Source: Pseudomonadota bacterium (GTDB taxonomy: Bacteria > Pseudomonadota > Alphaproteobacteria > Azospirillales > Azospirillaceae). Taken from it: a stretch of DNA of 11,692 nucleotides. The translations under genes were made by a program, and so were the position numbers. Positions 5,981 through 11,692 of this stretch are shown here, one piece after another. Every line of letters starts with the position of its first letter. The first letter of the stretch is position 1. The notes under the pieces are model-generated. The model saw only the letters and a program-made list of their open reading frames with translations. It was not told where the DNA came from and did no database searches. Location of the stretch: the NCBI GenBank assembly GCA_023412175.1, contig JAEYOB010000254.1:1-11692 (forward strand), written 5' to 3'.

Positions 5981-6010
5981 TTGCCGCATCCGCAAGCTTG
6001 TGCCTATATA
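5981..6010 (+). promoter_or_regulatory. Candidate sigma-70-type promoter for the UbiH-family gene
   Basis: TTGCCG (5981-5986) and TATATA (6005-6010) are 18 bases apart on the plus strand, about 105 bases before the start codon. A perfect TATAAT (6007-6012) overlaps the -10 in an otherwise GC-rich area. Confidence 0.4.
5992..6004 (-). promoter_or_regulatory. Sigma-54-like sequence upstream of glnZ, spacing one base short
   Basis: On the minus strand the sequence GGCAC-AAGC-TTGC matches both halves of the -24/-12 consensus (GGCAC-N5-TTGC), but with four rather than five bases between them. The spacing is normally strict, so it may be non-functional or act differently. It overlaps the plus-strand promoter candidate of the divergent gene. 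Confidence 0.25.
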
Positions 6011-6114
6011 ATGTGCATTGATGAGGTAGCGTTTCGCCCGCTCTGGACAAGCCGGCGCCCAGCGCCGATTGTTGCACCCCCGACATCTCAAGCCAGGGAA
6101 GGACGGCACCGGTC

Positions 6115-7365
6115 ATGACCGACTCGGCGCGCGGCACGGAAACGGAAATCAGTACGGAGGTCGTGGTGCTGGGCGGCGGGCTCGCCGGCCTGACCATGGC
6201 CGCGGCCCTCGCCACCGCCGGGGTGCCGGTGGTCTGCATCGACCGCGACAGCCCGGAGACCCACCGGCGCGACGAATTCGACATCCGCACCACCGCCGTC
6301 GCCTACGCCTCCATGAAGGTGCTGGAGGGGGCCGGCGTGTGGCGGCACATGGCCGAGCAGGCCGGCCCGATCCTCGACATCCGCGTCGCCGACCAGTTCT
6401 CGCCGCTGTTCGTCCATTACGACCACCGCGAGCTGACGCTGGACGGCGAGAATCGGCCGTTCGGCTGGATTCTCGACAACAGGGACATCCGCCGCGCGCT
6501 GTTCGCCCGTGTGAAGGAGCTGCCCGGCCTCGTCCACCTCGCCCCGGCGCAGGCCGTGGCGGTGGAGCGCGAACGGTCCGGCGCCCGCGTGGTGCTGGCC
6601 GACGGGCGGACGGTCAAGGCACGGCTGGTGATCGGCGCCGACGGGCGCAAATCGCTGGCGCGCGAGGGCGCGGGGATCAAGGTGCGGCGCTGGGCCTACG
6701 ACCAGAGCGCCATCATCTGCACCATCCGCCATTCCGAGCCGCACGGCGGCGTGGCGGTCGAGCATTTCCTGCCCAACGGCCCCTTCGCCCTGCTGCCGAT
6801 GACGGAGAATCGCACCTCCGTCGTGTGGAGCGAGAAGACGGCGCTGGTGCCGATGTACCTGGGTCTGTCCGACGCCGAGTTCATCGGGGAGCTGCGCCGC
6901 CGCTCCGGCGACTACCTGGGCGAGATCGAGCTGCTGACCAAGCGCGAGGCGTGGCCGCTGTCGGTGCTGCTGGCCGAGGAGTTCGTGGCGCCGCGCCTCG
7001 CGCTGGTCGGCGAGTCGGCGCACGCCATCCACCCCATCGCCGGGCAGGGCTTGAACCTCGGCCTGCGCGACGTGGCGGCGCTGGCCGAGGTGATCGTGGA
7101 CGCCTACCGGCTGGGTCTGGACGTCGGCGGGGAGAACGTGCTGGCGCGCTACCAGCGCTGGCGGCGCTTCGACACGGTGCTGCTGGCCGCGGTGTGCGAC
7201 GGGCTGGTGCACCTGTTCTCCAACAACATCGGCCCGGTGAAGCTGGCGCGCGACGTGGGCATGGCCGTGGTGAACCGGCTGCCGCCGGTCAAGCGCTTCC
7301 TGATGCGGCACGCCATGGGCGTGGTCGGCGACCTTCCTAGGATGATCCGAGGGGTACCGCTCTAA
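6115..7365 (+). CDS. UbiH/UbiF/COQ6-family FAD-dependent monooxygenase (ubiquinone biosynthesis hydroxylase)
   Basis: The 416-residue protein is a class A flavin monooxygenase. The N-terminal Rossmann motif is VVVLGGGLAGLTMAAAL (GGGLAG at 20-25), followed by the acidic end of strand two (CIDRD). The DG motif is LVIGADGRKSLAREG (D176-G177). The ribityl-binding motif is LVGESAHAIHPIAGQGLNLGLRD (from about residue 297), with GE where many family members have GD. The HPIAGQGLNLGLRD signature is specific to UbiH/UbiF/COQ6 enzymes, which hydroxylate the ubiquinone ring using O2 and NAD(P)H at the inner membrane. In Rhodospirillales such proteins include UbiL, which can act at more than one ring position, so I do not assign a specific symbol. 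The ATG at 6115 has a purine-rich GGGAAGGA about 12 bases upstream. The gene is likely a single transcription unit, divergent from glnZ. Confidence 0.9.
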   Translation: MTDSARGTETEISTEVVVLGGGLAGLTMAAALATAGVPVVCIDRDSPETHRRDEFDIRTTAVAYASMKVLEGAGVWRHMAEQAGPILDIRVADQFSPLFVHYDHRELTLDGENRPFGWILDNRDIRRALFARVKELPGLVHLAPAQAVAVERERSGARVVLADGRTVKARLVIGADGRKSLAREGAGIKVRRWAYDQSAIICTIRHSEPHGGVAVEHFLPNGPFALLPMTENRTSVVWSEKTALVPMYLGLSDAEFIGELRRRSGDYLGEIELLTKREAWPLSVLLAEEFVAPRLALVGESAHAIHPIAGQGLNLGLRDVAALAEVIVDAYRLGLDVGGENVLARYQRWRRFDTVLLAAVCDGLVHLFSNNIGPVKLARDVGMAVVNRLPPVKRFLMRHAMGVVGDLPRMIRGVPL

Positions 7366-7379
7366 CGGAAGGCTAGGGG

Positions 7380-7408
7380 CGGCCGATCCGCCTTGCAATC
7401 ATCGGCCG
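7380..7408. other. Stem-loop after the UbiH-family gene
   Basis: CGGCCGAT (7380-7387) pairs perfectly with ATCGGCCG (7401-7408) across a 13-base loop, starting 15 bases after the stop codon. No T-run follows, so it may be a weak or Rho-assisted terminator, or an mRNA 3'-end structure. Confidence 0.4.
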
Positions 7409-7551
7409 GGAGGCCCACGTTGGTCGGGTCATTCTGCTTCGGACGTTCGGCCTGTTACGCCCACTGGGCACGCGACCGCTGCGATTCCTGGAACACAGTA
7501 TGATGCGCCCCGCCGGTGGTGGGGTGCTACCCGCATCATAGGAGGACAGCG

Positions 7552-7761
7552 ATGCCCACTGGCACCGTGAAGTGGTTCAACGGCACGAAGGGCTATGGTT
7601 TCATCCAGCCCGACAACGGCGGCCCGGACGTTTTCGTCCACATTTCCGCCGTTGAGCGCGCCGGCATGCGCGGCCTCAACGAAGGTCAGAAGATTTCCTA
7701 CGAGGAACAGCGCGATCCGAAGCGCGGCAAGACCTCGGCCGAGAACCTCAAGGCCGTCTGA
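7552..7761 (+). CDS. Cold-shock domain protein (CspA family)
   Basis: The 69-residue protein is a complete single cold-shock domain, binding single-stranded nucleic acid as an RNA chaperone or antiterminator. It starts [18 protein letters not shown], with RNP1 at KGYGFI (13-18) and RNP2 at VFVHI (27-31), and ends [12 protein letters not shown]. Length and motifs are exactly those of the family. The start at 7552 has a strong GGAGGA ribosome binding site with 5 bases spacing. The leader of about 185 bases between the preceding gene and the start contains TATGAT (7499-7504) as a possible -10 without a clear -35. Such leaders can carry cold-responsive RNA structure, which I cannot demonstrate. 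A strong intrinsic terminator follows the gene, separating it from the next two small genes. Several paralogues are usual per genome, so no letter is assigned. Confidence 0.95.
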   Translation: MPTGTVKWFNGTKGYGFIQPDNGGPDVFVHISAVERAGMRGLNEGQKISYEEQRDPKRGKTSAENLKAV

Positions 7762-7785
7762 GCCACCGAGCGATTCTTGGTAAAG

Positions 7786-7813
7786 GGGGCACCGGGCGTC
7801 CGGTGCCCCTTTT
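7786..7813 (+). terminator. Intrinsic terminator of the cold-shock gene
   Basis: GGGGCACCGG (7786-7795) pairs perfectly with CCGGTGCCCC (7800-7809) around a GCGT loop, followed by TTTT. AAA precedes the left arm. It sits 25 bases after the stop and only 29 bases before the next start codon. Confidence 0.85.
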
Positions 7814-7841
7814 CGTTTGACCGCGTTTTGGAGGACAGCCC

Positions 7842-8015
7842 ATGGCGTTCAAGCCCAACTACAACCAGCAGCGCGCCGAGCGCAACCGGGCCAAGGAGCA
7901 GAAGAAGCAGGAGAAGCTCCAGCGGCGCGAGGAAGAAGCCGCCCGGCGCAAGGCCGGCCTGGAGGGGGAAGACCCCGCCACCGGGACCGGCGCCGACACC
8001 GAAGACAACACCTGA
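7842..8015 (+). CDS. Small basic/charged protein, 57 aa
   Basis: This short gene encodes 57 residues starting MAFKPNYNQQRAERNRAKEQ. After the first eight residues the chain is a highly charged run of Lys, Arg, Glu and Gln (KKQEKLQRREEEAARRKAGLE), likely one long helix. It ends in a Gly/Asp/Thr-rich acidic tail (GEDPATGTGADTEDNT). It resembles small hypothetical proteins common in Alphaproteobacteria that start MAFKPNYN; no function is known to me. The start is well supported: GGAGGA lies about 6 bases upstream. The gene begins shortly after the cold-shock terminator and is followed 15 bases later by another small gene with an equally good ribosome binding site, so the two probably form an operon. 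Terminator read-through from the cold-shock promoter is a possible expression route. Confidence 0.75.
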   Translation: MAFKPNYNQQRAERNRAKEQKKQEKLQRREEEAARRKAGLEGEDPATGTGADTEDNT

Positions 8016-8030
8016 ATCCGGAGGCCCACC

Positions 8031-8255
8031 ATGGCCAAGAAGAAAGCTCAACGCGTGGACAGCACCTTCGTGCTGTTCGACGTCCTTTACGAGGATGGCG
8101 CCCGCACGTCCAACCGCAAGGTTCCCTCCGAACTGGTGAACAGTCTGGACGGCGACGGCCCGATTCGCGGCTTCATCGAGGAGCAGGACCGCAAGATCGC
8201 CGAAATGTCCGGCAATCCGCGCGGCCCGATCAAGTCGATCGCCCGGTCGGCGTGA
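8031..8255 (+). CDS. Small hypothetical protein, 74 aa
   Basis: The 74-residue protein starts MAKKKAQRVDSTFVLFDVLYEDGARTSNR. It has a basic N-terminus, a strand pair (FVLFDVLYEDG, RTSNRKVPSEL) and a helix (PIRGFIEEQDRKIAEM), then a basic tail (RGPIKSIARSA). I recognise no named family, although the sequence looks conserved and compact. The ribosome binding site GGAGG is 6-7 bases before the ATG. It follows the 57-residue gene by 15 bases on the same strand, so co-transcription is very likely. The stop is 38 bases from the convergent thpR stop, with a GC-rich stem-loop between. A basic, small, possibly nucleic-acid-associated protein would fit the neighbourhood, but this is only a guess. Confidence 0.75.
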   Translation: MAKKKAQRVDSTFVLFDVLYEDGARTSNRKVPSELVNSLDGDGPIRGFIEEQDRKIAEMSGNPRGPIKSIARSA

Positions 8256-8263
8256 GTCCGATT

Positions 8264-8286
8264 CCCCTCTCCCGCAAGGGGAGGGG
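8264..8286. terminator. GC stem-loop between convergent genes (possible bidirectional terminator or dispersed repeat)
   Basis: CCCCTC (8264-8269) and CCC (8271-8273) pair with GGG (8278-8280) and GAGGGG (8281-8286), with one bulged T and a GCAA loop. It lies between the convergent stops at 8255 and 8294. No T-run is present. The CCCTCTCCCGCAAGGGGAG pattern is of the kind often seen repeated between genes in Azospirillum-like genomes; that is recollection, not a search. Confidence 0.5.
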
Positions 8287-8293
8287 GGACCCG

Positions 8294-8830
8294 TTATCCC
8301 AGTTCATACTCCCGCAACGCCTCGTACACCGCGCCGCCCTTGCCGAGCAGGCTGCGGTAGAGCGTGAAGTGGCCGATGCGCACCGGCCCGGCGCGGAACA
8401 GGCCGCGTTCCTCCAGGAACCGCCCCACGCGCTCCCTGGGCGCGTCCTTGAGCCGCGCCAGCGTCACGTGCGGGGAGAATTTGCGCTCCTCGGCGGGCAG
8501 GCCGTGCCGCACCAGCGCCGACTCCACCTTGCCCTGGAGGTGCAGGAGCGGCTCGCTGCGCTCCACCCCGGCCCAGAGAATCCGCGGCTGGCGGCTGGAG
8601 CCGTACATCCCCACCCCGTCGAGCACCAGGCCGAAGCCCGGCGCCTCGATCTCCGACAGGGCGGCGTCGATGTCGGCGGCGGTGTCGTCCGGCACCTCGC
8701 CGATGAAGCGCAGCGTGAGGTGCAGGTTCTCGGGCTCGGTCCAGCGGGCGCCGGGGACGCCCCCGCCCAGGCCCGCCAGCCGCTCGCGGACGTCGGCGGG
8801 AAAGTCGAGCGCTACGAAAAGTCGGATCAT
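8294..8830 (-). CDS. thpR: RNA 2',3'-cyclic phosphodiesterase (LigT/ThpR, 2H phosphoesterase)
   Basis: The 178-residue protein starts MIRLFVALDFPADVRERL and carries the two catalytic motifs of the 2H phosphoesterase superfamily: HLTL (H37, T39) in ENLHLTLRFIGEV and HVTL (H121, T123) in KFSPHVTLARL. ThpR enzymes open 2',3'-cyclic phosphates on RNA ends to 2'-phosphomonoesters. The length and the LFVALDFP and RFIGEV signatures are typical. The ribosome binding site is weak: only AGG, immediately before the ATG and inside an inverted-repeat arm. The gene starts 34 bases after the phoB stop on the same strand, so it may be the last gene of the phoU-phoB transcript. The functional link to phosphate starvation would be RNA end metabolism, which is speculation. 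Confidence 0.92.
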   Translation of the reverse strand: MIRLFVALDFPADVRERLAGLGGGVPGARWTEPENLHLTLRFIGEVPDDTAADIDAALSEIEAPGFGLVLDGVGMYGSSRQPRILWAGVERSEPLLHLQGKVESALVRHGLPAEERKFSPHVTLARLKDAPRERVGRFLEERGLFRAGPVRIGHFTLYRSLLGKGGAVYEALREYELG

Positions 8831-8872
8831 CGGCCTGTACGGGTAGGGGAAAGCTCCCCCTTATCTAGGCCG
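8831..8872 (-). other. Inverted repeat spanning the phoB-thpR junction
   Basis: AGGCCG at 8867-8872 and CGGCCT at 8831-8836 are perfect inverted arms, with an inner GGGG/CCCC pair near 8847-8860. On the minus-strand mRNA this puts the phoB stop codon at one arm. The last bases before the thpR ATG, including its only Shine-Dalgarno-like AGG, fall in the other. It could damp thpR translation or act as a weak attenuator. Confidence 0.35.
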
Positions 8873-9569
8873 CCTTCTCGTCCAGCGCATACCCCGCCGA
8901 GCGGACCGTGCGGATGATGTCCACCTCGGTCACCTCGTTCAGCGCCTTGCGGAGGCGGCGGATGTGCACATCCACGGTGCGCGGCTCGACGTAGACGTCG
9001 TGGCCCCAGACGATGTCCAGAAGCTGCTCGCGCGAGAAGACCCGGCCGGGGTGCTGGAGGAAGTGGCGCAGCAGGCGGAACTCGGTCGGCCCGAGGTGCA
9101 CGTCGCGGCCCTGGCGGCGCACGCGGTGCGCGGCGAGGTCCATCTCCACGTCGGAGAAGCGCAGCGTCTCGTCGTTCAGTGCCGGGATCGCGCGGCGCAG
9201 CACCGCGCGCATGCGGGCCACCAGCTCGGTCGGCGAGAACGGCTTGGTCAAATAGTCGTCGGCGCCGGAGTTGAGGCCGCGCACGCGGTCGCCCTCCTCG
9301 CCGCGGGCGGTCAGCATGATGATGGGGATGTCGCGGGTCTTCGGGTTGCGGCGCAGCTGGCGGCACACCTCAAGGCCCGACATCAGCGGCAGCATCCAGT
9401 CCAGCAGCACGATGTGCGGCGTCTGCTCGCCGGCCAGCAGCAGCGCCTCCTCGCCGTCGCCGGCGGCGACCACGCGGAAGCCTTCCTTCTCCAGATTGTA
9501 TTTCAGCAGCGTGACGATGTCGGCTTCGTCTTCGACGACCAGGACGAGCGGCTTCAACGCCGAGTTCAT
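8865..9569 (-). CDS. phoB: Phosphate regulon response regulator PhoB
   Basis: The 234-residue OmpR-family regulator has an N-terminal receiver domain: acidic pocket E13-D14, phosphoacceptor D57 in HIVLLDWMLP, T87 in IMLTAR and K109 in LTKPF. After the linker comes a C-terminal winged-helix DNA-binding domain, with LGPTEFRLLRHFLQHPGRV, SREQLLDIVWG, and VDVHIRRLRKALN followed by RTVRSAGYAL. PhoB is phosphorylated by PhoR under low phosphate and activates genes with Pho boxes. Its start codon overlaps the phoU stop (ATGA), so translation is coupled. The order phoR, phoU, phoB and the residues EPRTVDVHIRRLRKAL make the PhoB call strong over other OmpR-type regulators. Confidence 0.95.
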   Translation of the reverse strand: MNSALKPLVLVVEDEADIVTLLKYNLEKEGFRVVAAGDGEEALLLAGEQTPHIVLLDWMLPLMSGLEVCRQLRRNPKTRDIPIIMLTARGEEGDRVRGLNSGADDYLTKPFSPTELVARMRAVLRRAIPALNDETLRFSDVEMDLAAHRVRRQGRDVHLGPTEFRLLRHFLQHPGRVFSREQLLDIVWGHDVYVEPRTVDVHIRRLRKALNEVTEVDIIRTVRSAGYALDEKAA

Positions 9570-10303
9570 GGCTTTCCCATCTCCTGCAATGTCTCCCCGG
9601 CGTCCACCACGGTGACGCTGGAGGTGTCGTTCTTCGGGCGCTCGCCCGCCAGCGGCTCACCCACCACAAGGAAATGGATGGTCTCCGCCACGTTGGTCGC
9701 GTGGTCGCCGATGCGCTCCAGATTTTTTGCCATGAACAGCAGATGCGTGCACGGAGTGATGTTGCGCGGGTCCTCCATCATGTCGGTGAGGACTTCGCGG
9801 AACAGGCTGGTGTAGAGGTCGTCCAGCTCCTGGTCGCGCTCCCAGGCGGCGATGGCCTTGGCGACGTCGCGCTCGGTGTAGGCATCCAGCACGTCCTTGA
9901 GGATCCCCGCGACCAGCGTGCCCATGCGCGGTATGCCGACCACCGGCCGCACCGTGGGGAGCTGCGCCAGCGCCAGCGAGCGCTTGGCGATGTTGGCGGC
10001 ATAGTCGCCAATGCGCTCAAGATCAGAGGATATTTTGAGAGCCGAAACGATTTCCCGCAGGTCCTGCGCCATGGGCTGGCGCAGCGCCAGCAAGCGGAAG
10101 GCCTCGGTATCGATGGCGCGCTCGTACGCATCGAGGCGCCGGTCGCCGTCCTTCACCTGGATGGCGAGATCGACATCGCGCCGGGCGACCGCCTTGACGG
10201 CGGCGGCGACCTGCGCCTCGGCGACGCCCCCCATCTGGGTAACGAGGTTGGCGATGCGATGCAGCTCCTGCGCAAAGGAGCGGACGATGTGCTCACCGGA
10301 CAT
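9566..10303 (-). CDS. phoU: Phosphate signalling modulator PhoU
   Basis: The protein of about 245 residues is all-helical with two three-helix PhoU repeats. Each has its metal-binding motif: DLERIGDYAANIAKRS in the first half and NLERIGDHATNVAE in the second. PhoU represses Pho signalling when phosphate is plentiful by acting between the Pst transporter and PhoR. The ATG at 10303 (MSGEHIVRSFAQELHRIANL) is preferred: GGAAAG lies about 11 bases upstream and PhoU proteins normally begin near this conserved helix. An in-frame TTG at 10324 would add seven residues and has a purine-rich AGGGAAA too close to it. The stop overlaps the phoB start by ATGA. A Pho-box-like sequence lies about 75-95 bases upstream. 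Confidence 0.95.
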   Translation of the reverse strand: MSGEHIVRSFAQELHRIANLVTQMGGVAEAQVAAAVKAVARRDVDLAIQVKDGDRRLDAYERAIDTEAFRLLALRQPMAQDLREIVSALKISSDLERIGDYAANIAKRSLALAQLPTVRPVVGIPRMGTLVAGILKDVLDAYTERDVAKAIAAWERDQELDDLYTSLFREVLTDMMEDPRNITPCTHLLFMAKNLERIGDHATNVAETIHFLVVGEPLAGERPKNDTSSVTVVDAGETLQEMGKP

Positions 10304-10379
10304 GGGATCTGTGCTTTCCGGCAATTTCCCTGGAATGCCGGACGTTAACTCTGAATGGCGACCGGTTTATTGCGGTTGC

Positions 10380-10397
10380 GTGACCATTTTGTGACGG
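10380..10397 (-). promoter_or_regulatory. Pho box upstream of phoU (PhoB binding site)
   Basis: On the minus strand CCGTCACAAAATGGTCAC is two 7-base half-sites (CCGTCAC and TGGTCAC) separated by AAAA. This is the 11-bp period of the Pho box (CTGTCAT-N4-CTGTCAT), with GTCA conserved in both. It points towards phoU. AATAAA (10371-10366) lies 8 bases downstream, where PhoB-dependent promoters place the -10. It is visible in sequence; PhoB binding is inferred. Confidence 0.65.
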
Positions 10398-10410
10398 TCC
10401 GGCCGGTGGT

Positions 10411-11692
10411 TCATGCGGCATCCCCGGCGCGCCGGGCCTGCCGGGCGGCGGTCTTCGCTGCGACCGGCAGGTAGACGGTGAAGGTGCTGCCCACGCCGAC
10501 CTCGCTGTCGATGGTCAGGCGGCCACGGTGGCGGTTGACGATGTGCTTGACGATCGCCAGCCCCAGCCCCGTCCCGCCCATGGCGCGCGAGCGCGCGGCG
10601 TCCACCCGGTAGAAACGCTCCGTGAGGCGGGGCAGGTGGGTGCGGGCGATGCCCTCGCCGCGGTCGGTGACCGCCACCGCCAGCGTCGATCCCGGCGGGG
10701 CGCGGCGGCCGTGCAGCGGCAGGGCCGTCCCCAGGCCGGCGGCGCCGTCGGAGAGCGCGACGGTGATCGTCACCTCGGTGTCCTCGCGGGTGTATTTGAC
10801 GGCGTTGCTGATCAGGTTGATGAACACCTGGGTCAACTGGTCGCCGTCGCCCACCGCGGCGGGCAGGTCGTCCGGCGCCTCCAGGCGCAGCGTGATGCGA
10901 CGGGAGGCCGCCTTCAGCTCCAGCGAGTCGATCACGTTCTGCACGCAGGCCGGAACGTCCACCCGGCCGGCGGGGAGCATGTGCTCGTCCAGCTCGATGC
11001 GCGACAGCGACAGCAGGTCGTTGACCAGCCGGCTCATGCGGCTCGCCTGATCGTGCATGATGCCGAGGAAGCGTTCGTGCGCTTCCAGGTCGTCGCGCGC
11101 CGGGCCGCGCAACGTCTCGATGAAGCCGAGCAGCGAGGACAGCGGCGTGCGCAGCTCGTGGCTGGCATTGGCGATGAAGTCGGCGCGCATCTGCTCGGAA
11201 CGCCGGATCGTCGTGATGTCGTGCAGCGTCAGGATCGCCATGCGGGCGGAGCCGGGAGCGCGGCGCTGGAAGGGCGTCACCCGTACCTCGAACATGCGCT
11301 CGACCGGCACCGGCAGGCTGAACTCGACGATGCGCGATGCGCTGCCGCCCAGCACCGCGTCCACCGCTTCCAGGACCGTGGGATTGCGCAGCGACGCGGC
11401 GAGGTCGCGTCCCCCCACCCTCTCGCCGAACAGCGCGCGCGCCGCGGCGTTGGCGCGCAATGCCTGCCGCTCGGAATCCACCAGCACCAGCGGGTCGTGC
11501 AGCGCCTCCAGGATGGCCTCGTCGGCTTCGAGCTGGGCCTGCGCCTCCGCGGCGTCGTCGCTCAGCGTGCGGCGCAGGCGGGAGACCGCGGCGGCGAGGT
11601 CGCGGGCGGTCGGGGAGGCTTCCTCCCCTTCGTCCTCGGTGCCGTGCTCGACGCTGTCGGCGATGGCGGCGAGGTCGTGGCGGTGCTGGCGC
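10411..11692 (-). CDS. phoR: Phosphate regulon sensor histidine kinase PhoR (5' partial)
   Basis: The frame is open to the window edge, so the N-terminus with any membrane segments is missing; about 427 residues are visible. The first roughly 60 form a charged helical linker. A PAS-like domain follows (ILEALHDPLVLVDSERQALRANAAARALFG). Then come the dimerisation and phosphoacceptor helix FIANASHELRTPLSSLLGF with the H-box His, the N-box QVFINLISNAVKYT, G1 box TDRGEGIA, F-box RFYRVD and G2 box GGTGLGLAIVKH. All catalytic boxes are intact. The PAS-to-H-box arrangement and the adjacent phoU-phoB identify it as PhoR rather than NtrB or another kinase. The next gene, phoU, begins about 107 bases downstream with its own Pho box between. 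No terminator separates them, so read-through is possible too. Confidence 0.93.
   Translation of the reverse strand, partial: RQHRHDLAAIADSVEHGTEDEGEEASPTARDLAAAVSRLRRTLSDDAAEAQAQLEADEAILEALHDPLVLVDSERQALRANAAARALFGERVGGRDLAASLRNPTVLEAVDAVLGGSASRIVEFSLPVPVERMFEVRVTPFQRRAPGSARMAILTLHDITTIRRSEQMRADFIANASHELRTPLSSLLGFIETLRGPARDDLEAHERFLGIMHDQASRMSRLVNDLLSLSRIELDEHMLPAGRVDVPACVQNVIDSLELKAASRRITLRLEAPDDLPAAVGDGDQLTQVFINLISNAVKYTREDTEVTITVALSDGAAGLGTALPLHGRRAPPGSTLAVAVTDRGEGIARTHLPRLTERFYRVDAARSRAMGGTGLGLAIVKHIVNRHRGRLTIDSEVGVGSTFTVYLPVAAKTAARQARRAGDAA

Noticed and set aside
6115..7365. GE instead of GD in the FAD ribityl-binding motif as a sign of inactivation
   Set aside because: As far as I recall, GE occurs in alphaproteobacterial members of this family, the rest of the motif is intact and Glu can serve the same role, so it is not treated as an anomaly.
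6088..7398. A 436-codon minus-strand open frame opposite the UbiH-family gene
   Set aside because: The plus strand encodes a full FAD monooxygenase with all its motifs; the antisense translation is His/Gln/Arg-rich with no domain.
8964..9815. Long plus-strand frame opposite phoB and phoU
   Set aside because: Antisense shadow of two well-identified genes.
9566..10324. TTG start at 10324 for phoU
   Set aside because: The ATG at 10303 fits family length and has a better-spaced Shine-Dalgarno sequence; the seven added residues are not typical of PhoU.

Overview
This window looks like chromosomal DNA from Azospirillum or a close relative (Alphaproteobacteria, Rhodospirillales). It is GC-rich with strong G/C in third codon positions. 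It carries a PII protein that reads like Azospirillum GlnZ, a chemoreceptor ending in a PilZ domain as in Azospirillum Tlp1, and a phoR-phoU-phoB phosphate control locus. The genus call rests on recognising these proteins, not on a search. I see no insertion sequence, prophage, CRISPR array, tRNA or rRNA.

Layout. Bases 1-610 are the 3' end of a chemoreceptor-PilZ gene (+). Two small unknown genes follow (751-951 and 1128-1388, both +), separated by a strong intrinsic terminator. From 1394 to 4083 the genes are on the minus strand: a lipoprotein translationally coupled to a Cys/His-rich protein, an SRPBCC-domain protein in DNA of visibly lower GC, a flavodoxin-like protein, and a TerB-like protein. 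A DUF4112 membrane-type protein (TTG start) is read divergently from the TerB gene, followed by an unknown 118-residue protein (+). glnZ (-) has its own terminator and is divergent from a UbiH/COQ6-family FAD monooxygenase (+). A cold-shock gene with its own terminator and two small conserved-looking genes (57 and 74 aa) follow on the plus strand. The right end, all minus, is phoR (5' end outside the window), phoU, phoB and thpR.

How the genes work together. The clearest functional unit is the phosphate module. PhoR is the sensor kinase, PhoB the response regulator and PhoU the negative modulator. phoU and phoB overlap by ATGA. An 18-bp sequence made of two Pho-box half-sites with an 11-bp period lies between phoR and phoU, pointing towards phoU. 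This suggests an autoregulated phoU-phoB(-thpR) transcript. The pst transporter genes that often sit between phoR and phoU in Alphaproteobacteria are absent here. GlnZ is a nitrogen-signalling PII trimer that stands alone here, without glnA or amtB beside it. The other genes are mostly unlinked single units.

I find no convincing new multi-gene defence or metabolic system. The items most worth a second look are the Pho box, the coupled Cys/His-rich protein-lipoprotein pair, the two small genes after the cold-shock gene, a perfect 17-bp tandem duplication upstream of the flavodoxin gene, and a palindrome overlapping a promoter-like sequence near 640.
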